Shown: positions 5,993 to 10,027 of the stretch, piece by piece
Layout: each line of letters begins with the position of its first letter
How positions within the stretch are numbered: the first letter of the stretch is position 1
Notes under the pieces: model-generated
Database searches by the model: none
What the model was told of the DNA's origin: nothing
Seen by the model: only the letters and a program-made list of their open reading frames with translations
Assembly (NCBI GenBank): GCA_002782905.1
Contig: PFJA01000240.1
Span: 1 to 10,027, forward strand
Direction: 5' to 3'
DNA length: 10,027 bases
Origin: Lysobacterales bacterium CG_4_10_14_3_um_filter_64_11
Lineage (GTDB): Bacteria > Pseudomonadota > Gammaproteobacteria > Xanthomonadales > Xanthomonadaceae
Made by a program: the position numbers and the translations under genes

Positions 5993-6174
5993 GCATTCTC
6001 GCCATCCTGATACCGATCAGCCTGGTGCTGCTGGGTGTGGCAGTGGCGGCTTTTATCTGGGCGGTGCGGCGCGGCCAGTTTGATGATCTGGAAACCCCAG
6101 CCATTGACATCCTCGCCGACGATTCAACGCCGCGTAATGCCAGCGAAAGCCAGCGCGATACACATGCCGATTGA
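5989..6174 (+). CDS. ccoS: CcoS, cbb3 oxidase maturation protein
   Basis: Small single-helix membrane protein needed for cofactor (heme b and CuB) insertion into CcoN in other species. The 61-residue product has one helix at about 3-26 and the diagnostic motif FIWAVRRGQFDDLETPA (22-38), followed by ILADD. The ATG at 5989 overlaps the ccoI stop as ATGA and has a clear ribosome binding site, GGAG, five bases upstream, which rules out longer in-frame starts inside ccoI. After ILADD the C-terminal tail (STPRNASESQRDTHAD) is polar and not recognisable; its codons resemble a degenerate dispersed repeat (6133-6163). The stop lies 11 bases inside the next gene. Confidence 0.93.
   Translation: MSILAILIPISLVLLGVAVAAFIWAVRRGQFDDLETPAIDILADDSTPRNASESQRDTHAD
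6133..6163. repeat. Possible decayed dispersed repeat at the end of ccoS
   Basis: The sequence CGTAATGCCAGCGAAAGCCA (6133-6152), read in the frame of the following gene, gives VMPAKASAIH. This resembles the VIPAKAGIH-type peptide produced by a very widespread proteobacterial palindrome (CGTCATTCC.GCGAAAGC.GG type). Here the two arms are no longer complementary, so it would be a decayed copy. It may account for the unusual ccoS tail. Weak evidence from resemblance only. Confidence 0.25.
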
Positions 6175-6886
6175 TTGGCTGGCATTGCTCGCCGCCGCGC
6201 TCAGCGGCGTTTTCGGGGGGTTGCATTGCGCGCTGATGTGCGGCGGCATTGCCACCGGCATTGCCGCCGGTGCGGCACCTGCGCCGGCGCTGCGCACCGC
6301 GCTGCTGAGCAATCTGGGGCGTGTGCTCGGCTACACCTTGGCGGGGGCACTGGTGGGTGGCTTCGGTGCCGGGCTGCTGGCGCTGTGGCAACTGCCGAAC
6401 CTGGCGCTGGCAATGCGCATGGCGGTTGGGGCGGTGTTGCTGCTGGTGGCACTGCGCCTACTCGACCAACGTGGCCGGCTGGCCTTCGTCAACCGCCCGG
6501 GCGCCGCCGTGTGGCAATGGTTGGCGCCGCTGCATCGCCGCCTGCTGCCGGCCAATACGCCGTTGCGGCAGCTCGCCGCAGGCATGCTCTGGGGCTGGCT
6601 GCCGTGCGGCCTGAGCGCCACCGTGCTCGCCGCTGCCTGGCTCAGCGCCGACGCCGTGCAAGGCGCACTGATCATGGCGACATTCGGTTTTGGCACCTGG
6701 CTGGTGATGCTGCCGTTGACCTGGAGCGGTGCACGGCTGACCCGCCACCTCGCGCGGCCGGCGTTGCGGCGTAGCGCCGCCGCACTGATCGCCAGCGCCG
6801 GTCTGCTGACCCTTGCCGCGCCCTGGCTGGCGCAGGTGCCGATGCTGCATGCCGCGCTCGCGGCGCTGGGCTGCCGCACGTTGTAG
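6164..6886 (+). CDS. Sulfite exporter TauE/SafE (DsbD_2-like) family membrane protein, cco-linked
   Basis: Polytopic inner-membrane protein of the family commonly annotated 'sulfite exporter TauE/SafE' or DsbD_2 and often found after ccoS in proteobacterial cbb3 operons. The 240-residue product has about six hydrophobic segments (roughly 5-27, 48-75, 83-101, 138-160, 166-190, 205-225). The first carries the family signature GGLHCALMCGG (18-28; C22 and C26), and the fourth carries WGWLPCGL (143-150; C148) followed by FGFGTWLVMLP. Conserved Cys in helices recall CcdA/DsbD-type thiol or metal chemistry. A role in copper delivery or redox maturation of the oxidase is plausible from position but unproven; actual sulfite export is not supported here. 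The ATG at 6164 is preferred since the signature begins soon after it; it overlaps ccoS by 11 bases. Last gene of the operon. Confidence 0.88.
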   Translation: MPIDWLALLAAALSGVFGGLHCALMCGGIATGIAAGAAPAPALRTALLSNLGRVLGYTLAGALVGGFGAGLLALWQLPNLALAMRMAVGAVLLLVALRLLDQRGRLAFVNRPGAAVWQWLAPLHRRLLPANTPLRQLAAGMLWGWLPCGLSATVLAAAWLSADAVQGALIMATFGFGTWLVMLPLTWSGARLTRHLARPALRRSAAALIASAGLLTLAAPWLAQVPMLHAALAALGCRTL

Positions 6887-6919
6887 TGGACGGCGCTGGA
6901 TACCCGGCCCCACCACAAC
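6880..6919. terminator. Candidate stem between convergent operon and fnr
   Basis: Arms GTTGTAGTGG (6880-6889) and CCACCACAAC (6910-6919) pair at 9 of 10 positions around a GC-rich 20-base loop. The left arm overlaps the stop codon of the SafE-like gene. It lies in the 92-base gap between two convergent genes, where a bidirectional terminator is expected, but no T-run follows on either strand, so intrinsic termination is doubtful. Nothing else is evident in the gap. Confidence 0.25.
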
Positions 6920-6978
6920 GGTCTTGGCGAGAGCAGACCTTCGCAGCGTACACAAGCTGTGCCGGCGAGCCGAACTGG

Positions 6979-7731
6979 CTACGAGCGCGCGCGACGATCT
7001 TCCGGCTCATGCACCAGTTTCGACAAGCGCTGCGGATCGAGGATATGCAACTGACGGCCACGCACGCTGATGATGCCATCGTCCTGAAACTTGCTGAATG
7101 TGCGGCTCACCGTTTCGATCACCATGCCGAGATAACTGGCGATGTCCTCACGCGACATCGGCAGGCTGAACTCGTCGGCCGATTTGCCCAACTCGCAAAA
7201 GCGCTCGGACAGGCTGTGCAGAAACATCGCCAGACGCTCACTGGCGTGGCGTCGGCCCATCATTTCAACGTGCACCTGGTTGCGATCCATGCGCTGCCCC
7301 ATCACCCGCAGCAGTTGCCGCTGCAACCCGGGCACTTGCGCCGCGATCTGGCCCAACTCGTTGAACGGCACTTCGCACACGCTGGCTGGTGCCAGCGCCA
7401 CCGCATCGCAGCGGTGAATGCCGGTACCCAGCGCATCGAGCCCGATCAACTCGCCCGGCAGGTGAAAACCGATCACTTGCAAGTCGCCTTCTTCGCTGAG
7501 GGCCAAGGTCTTGAAGGCGCCATCGCGGGCGACATACAGCGAAGACAGCGGTGCGCCGGCACGAAACAGAAAATCCCCGCGCAGCATCGGTCGCCGCCGC
7601 CGCACCACCTCGTCGAGTCGATCCAGATCAGCGATGCCGATGCCGGCTGGCAGACACAGTTGCTGCAATGAGCAATTGGCACAGCCACGGCGCAACCGTG
7701 AAATGTCAATGACCTGGGCGTCAGATTCCAT
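6979..7731 (-). CDS. fnr: FNR/ANR-type oxygen-sensing transcriptional regulator
   Basis: CRP/FNR-family regulator that senses oxygen through a [4Fe-4S] cluster and, when anaerobic, dimerises and activates genes with TTGAT-N4-ATCAA sites, typically including cbb3 operons. The 250-residue product has the N-terminal ligand cluster CANCSLQQLC (C17, C20, C26) and a fourth Cys at C119 in SVCEVPF. The C26 to C119 spacing of 93 residues matches my recollection of E. coli FNR (C29 to C122), so the complete ligand set is present; C108 is an extra Cys. The cyclic-nucleotide-fold core is at about 35-125, the dimerisation helix about 135-160, and a helix-turn-helix at about 192-218 has IETVSR (205-210), giving the FNR-class E206, S209, R210 DNA contacts. 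ATG at 7731; the nearest GGAG is ten bases upstream, so translation signals are weak. It follows the peptidase gene by 30 bases. A TAAAAT at 7769-7764 (minus strand) could be a -10 box, but no fitting -35 is seen. Confidence 0.95.
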   Translation of the reverse strand: MESDAQVIDISRLRRGCANCSLQQLCLPAGIGIADLDRLDEVVRRRRPMLRGDFLFRAGAPLSSLYVARDGAFKTLALSEEGDLQVIGFHLPGELIGLDALGTGIHRCDAVALAPASVCEVPFNELGQIAAQVPGLQRQLLRVMGQRMDRNQVHVEMMGRRHASERLAMFLHSLSERFCELGKSADEFSLPMSREDIASYLGMVIETVSRTFSKFQDDGIISVRGRQLHILDPQRLSKLVHEPEDRRARS

Positions 7732-7761
7732 ACCGCATCGACTCCGGGGCGACTATGGCGA

Positions 7762-9822
7762 TCATTTTACCGCAGTCCAGCGGCGCAACCACGCATTGAC
7801 CGTGTCGTGCCACTGTACGCTGTTCTGCGGTTTGAGTACCCAATGGTTCTCATCGGGGAAATACAAAAAACGGCTATCGATGCCGCGCCGCTGCAACGCC
7901 GTAAACGCCGCCATGCCCTGATCGAACGGCACCCGATAATCCAACTGCCCCTGCACCACCAGCATTGGCACCCGCCACTGATCGACGAAGCGTGCCGGAT
8001 TGAACTTCTCGTAAGCCTTGGGCTCGGCAAACGGCGTACCACCATTCTCCCACTCACTGAACCACAGTTCTTCGGTGGCGTAGCCCCACGAGCGGTTATC
8101 GAAAATACCATCGTGATTCACCAGGCACTTCCACGGCTCATTCCAGTTGCCGGCGATCCAGTTGACCATGAAGCCGCCATAGCTGGCGCCCAGCGCGCAG
8201 GCGCGGTTGCCATCGAGGAAATCAAAGCGATCAAGCGCATCGCTCCAACCCTTTTGCAAATCCTTCAGAGGCTTGCCACCCCAGTCACCGGAAATGGAAT
8301 CGGTGAAATCCTGGCCGTAACCGGTGGAGCCATGAAAATCGATGAACACAACGGCAAAACCCTGCCCGGCATAGGTCTGCGGGTTCCAGCGCGTGCTCCA
8401 GCCGTTGCCGAATGAACCCTGTGGCCCGCCATGAATCAAGAACGCGACCGGATATTTCTCGCCGGCGCGATAGTTCCACGGCTTCACCACATAGCCATAC
8501 ACGGTGTCGTCGTCGTAGCCCTCAAAGCTGAACTGCTCGAACGCCCCCATCGCCACCTGCGCCAGCCGCTCGGCATTGGCCTGGCTCAGCTCGCGCACGG
8601 CCGAACCATCGCCACGCGCCACGAATATCCGCGTTGGCGAGGCCAGGCTGTCGCGCGCGAATACCAGCGTATCGCCAGCCAGATCGAAACCGGAAACCGA
8701 GCCATCGGCGGCAACACGGCGCGCTTCGCCAGCCTCGATATCGATCGCAAACAGCGGATGCTCGCCGATGTCCTGTGCGGTGGTGTAGATCGTGCGGCCA
8801 TCGGCCGACAGCACGATGCCGTCGGCGGAGCGATCCCAGCGCCTGGCGATACGACGGGTATCGCCATCATCGAGAGCCATCGCGATCAACTGGAAGCGAT
8901 CCGCTTCAAAACCCGGTCGCGACATCGCGCGGTAGTACAGCGTTTTGCCATCGGCGGAAAACACCGGGCCGGCATCCCATGCCAGATTTTTGCCGGTCAA
9001 ATTGACCGGCGCGCCGGAACCATCGGCTGGCACCCGGTAGATGTCGAAATTGGTCGACCAGGCCTCGCTGCTGCCGGCAATGCGCACCGAAAACGCCAAT
9101 TGCGTGCCATCCGGGCTCCAGGCGTAGTCGCTGCTGTCGCCAAACGGCTTGGCCGGAATATCTCCGTCGATGCCGGTGCTCAGCTTGATCGGTTCACCGG
9201 CGCTTTTGCCGGCCGCAAGGCGGGCCACAAACAACTGGCTGCGCCGACCATCGGCCCAGCTATCCCAGTGCCGCACAAACAACTTTTCGTACAACTGGCC
9301 AGTGTTCTTGTTCGCCGCCGCGCTGTCCAGCGCGGCTTTGGTGCAGCCCAGATCGGCACAGTAGGGGAACACATCAAACGTCAGCGCCACCTTGCTGCCA
9401 TCGGGCGCCAGCTTGTAGCTGCCGATATCCAGCGAATAATCGGTGACCTGAACCGGCTCGCCGCCGATCGCTTGCGCCCACAGTTGCAGCGAGCCGGATT
9501 TGTCGGCCAGAAAATATACCGTGCCGCCATCGGCGGAAAAACTCGGTGCAGTGACGTTGAAGCCTTCCGGCGTCAAGCGTGCAGGTGGCGCCAGATCGCG
9601 GCTGCGCAAGTCTTTGTAAACCAGGTGGCTGAAGCCACGATTGGCCTCGAAATCGGTCTGCCGTACCACGTACACCACGCGTTGACCGTCGGCCGACAGC
9701 ACCGGCGAAGACAGCCGATCGAAATTGACCAGATCACGCACGTCCAGGCCGCGAGTGCCTTGCGCAAAAGCTGCTGCCGGCAGCGCGCAGACCAGAAAAA
9801 CGTTGCGAATCGAAGCGAACAT
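7762..9822 (-). CDS. Secreted S9-family prolyl-oligopeptidase-like peptidase (DPP5-like)
   Basis: Serine exopeptidase of the S9 (prolyl oligopeptidase) family, closest in layout to bacterial dipeptidyl peptidase 5, which releases N-terminal dipeptides in the periplasm from imported peptides. The 686-residue product begins with a signal peptide (MFASIRNVFLVCALPAAAFA, cut likely before Q21). A beta-propeller region of about 25-425 follows, with repeats of the 'S.DG..(V/L/I)Y' type (SADGQRVVYV, SADGGTVYFLAD, SPDGTQLAFS, SADGKTLYYRA, SADGRTIY). A C-terminal alpha/beta-hydrolase domain carries LIHGGPQGSFGNGW (462-475), the nucleophile in GASYGGF (S547), GQLDYRVP (D628) and DENHW (H660), so the triad is complete. 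The ATG at 9822 is chosen for the signal peptide and GGAG six bases upstream; a TTG at 9843 is less likely. Pairs of Cys (155/160, 542/566) could form disulfides in the periplasm. It is upstream of fnr on the same strand; a functional link is not evident. Confidence 0.93.
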   Translation of the reverse strand: MFASIRNVFLVCALPAAAFAQGTRGLDVRDLVNFDRLSSPVLSADGQRVVYVVRQTDFEANRGFSHLVYKDLRSRDLAPPARLTPEGFNVTAPSFSADGGTVYFLADKSGSLQLWAQAIGGEPVQVTDYSLDIGSYKLAPDGSKVALTFDVFPYCADLGCTKAALDSAAANKNTGQLYEKLFVRHWDSWADGRRSQLFVARLAAGKSAGEPIKLSTGIDGDIPAKPFGDSSDYAWSPDGTQLAFSVRIAGSSEAWSTNFDIYRVPADGSGAPVNLTGKNLAWDAGPVFSADGKTLYYRAMSRPGFEADRFQLIAMALDDGDTRRIARRWDRSADGIVLSADGRTIYTTAQDIGEHPLFAIDIEAGEARRVAADGSVSGFDLAGDTLVFARDSLASPTRIFVARGDGSAVRELSQANAERLAQVAMGAFEQFSFEGYDDDTVYGYVVKPWNYRAGEKYPVAFLIHGGPQGSFGNGWSTRWNPQTYAGQGFAVVFIDFHGSTGYGQDFTDSISGDWGGKPLKDLQKGWSDALDRFDFLDGNRACALGASYGGFMVNWIAGNWNEPWKCLVNHDGIFDNRSWGYATEELWFSEWENGGTPFAEPKAYEKFNPARFVDQWRVPMLVVQGQLDYRVPFDQGMAAFTALQRRGIDSRFLYFPDENHWVLKPQNSVQWHDTVNAWLRRWTAVK

Positions 9823-9851
9823 GGGCGACTCCACGAGTTTCAAACAGCGTC

Positions 9852-9880
9852 ATGGTAGAAGGCTATTGCCCGACAAGCAA
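9852..9880 (-). promoter_or_regulatory. Candidate sigma-70 promoter for the peptidase gene
   Basis: On the minus strand TTGCTT (9880-9875) and TACCAT (9857-9852) are separated by 17 bases and lie 30 bases before the ATG at 9822, a plausible geometry. The -10 matches the consensus at four of six positions and the -35 at the TTG. A nearby TTGACG (9892-9887) is a better -35 but lacks a matching -10. Low confidence. Confidence 0.25.
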
Positions 9881-9968
9881 AGACTACGTCAACGCAGCTG
9901 CCCGTTTCCGGTTACGCCGGCATGCTGCGCTCCAGGTTGCGTGTGTCCGCGGTGAACGGTTGCGAGGT

Positions 9969-10027
9969 CCCGGGTTTCGGGCGCGATGCGCCCCGGGTTT
10001 CGGCTTCGCCTCAACCCGGGCTACACG
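9969..10027. repeat. GC-rich palindromic dispersed repeat at window edge
   Basis: A 12-base direct repeat, CCCGGGTTTCGG, lies at 9969-9980 and 9992-10003. Between them is a perfect hairpin GGGCGC-GAT-GCGCCC (9979-9993), and the second copy pairs through CCCGGGTT (9992-9999) with AACCCGGG (10013-10020), followed by CTACACG. The segment resembles the CCCGGGTTTCG...AACCCGGGCTAC repeat type found in many proteobacterial intergenic regions. It is probably a non-coding repeat, possibly acting as a terminator for a gene outside the window. The remaining sequence, 9893-9968, shows nothing I can identify. Confidence 0.6.

Noticed and set aside
6035..6163. Earlier ATG at 6035 for the SafE-like protein
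   Set aside because: The added 43 residues overlap ccoS and look like out-of-frame translation. The hydrophobic signature begins right after the ATG at 6164.
8431..9858. 475-codon open frame antisense to the peptidase gene
   Set aside because: Long antisense frames are expected opposite GC-rich coding sequence. The translation is rich in Arg/His/Ala with no domain, and the minus-strand peptidase has a signal peptide and complete catalytic triad.
1..10027. FNR boxes (TTGAT-N4-ATCAA), CRISPR arrays, tRNA genes, transposases
   Set aside because: Reading both strands, I found isolated TTGAT half sites (for example near 3322 and 4381) but no convincing full dyad upstream of a gene. There were no regularly spaced repeats, no tRNA-like cloverleaf and no transposase or integrase.

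Overview
The window is GC-rich and tightly packed. It reads as a gammaproteobacterial chromosome, most likely Xanthomonadales (Xanthomonadaceae or Rhodanobacteraceae). That placement is an inference from three things: the layout of the cbb3 oxidase locus, an FNR-type regulator next to a secreted DPP5-like peptidase, and dispersed GC-rich repeats of a style common in that order. No taxonomic marker gene is present.

Positions 1-6886 (+ strand) hold the second half of a cbb3-type cytochrome c oxidase (cco/fix) operon. In order: the last 18 codons of ccoQ, ccoP (diheme subunit), a 98-residue two-helix membrane protein of unknown function, ccoG (polyferredoxin), fixH/ccoH, ccoI/fixI (copper P1B-type ATPase), ccoS, and a SafE/DsbD_2-like membrane protein. 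Four junctions are 4-base ATGA or GTGA overlaps. Together these genes supply one oxidase subunit and the copper and assembly machinery for the CcoN active site.

Two repeat insertions have invaded this compact operon. One is a roughly 30-codon in-frame, low-complexity insertion in ccoG (about 2028-2126). The other is a composite repeat of about 300 bases (3274-3604) between fixH and ccoI. It is flanked by a 25-base direct repeat that encodes the same peptide (NVREPTAA) on both sides, and the left copy sits behind a GTGA overlap with the fixH stop. I read this as an insertion or duplication that displaced the original ccoI start and left an orphan leader ORF.

Positions 6979-9822 (- strand) hold an fnr/anr-type oxygen-sensing regulator, convergent with the cco operon. 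Upstream of it, 30 bases away, is a secreted S9-family peptidase (DPP5-like). FNR proteins are the usual activators of cbb3 operons under low oxygen, so the regulator probably controls the neighbouring operon, but the ccoN promoter lies outside the window.

Positions 9823-10027 hold a weak candidate promoter for the peptidase and a GC-rich palindromic repeat at the window edge. I see no tRNA, rRNA, CRISPR array, transposase or phage gene. The genes are a known system; what deserves attention is the repeat-driven remodelling of the operon.
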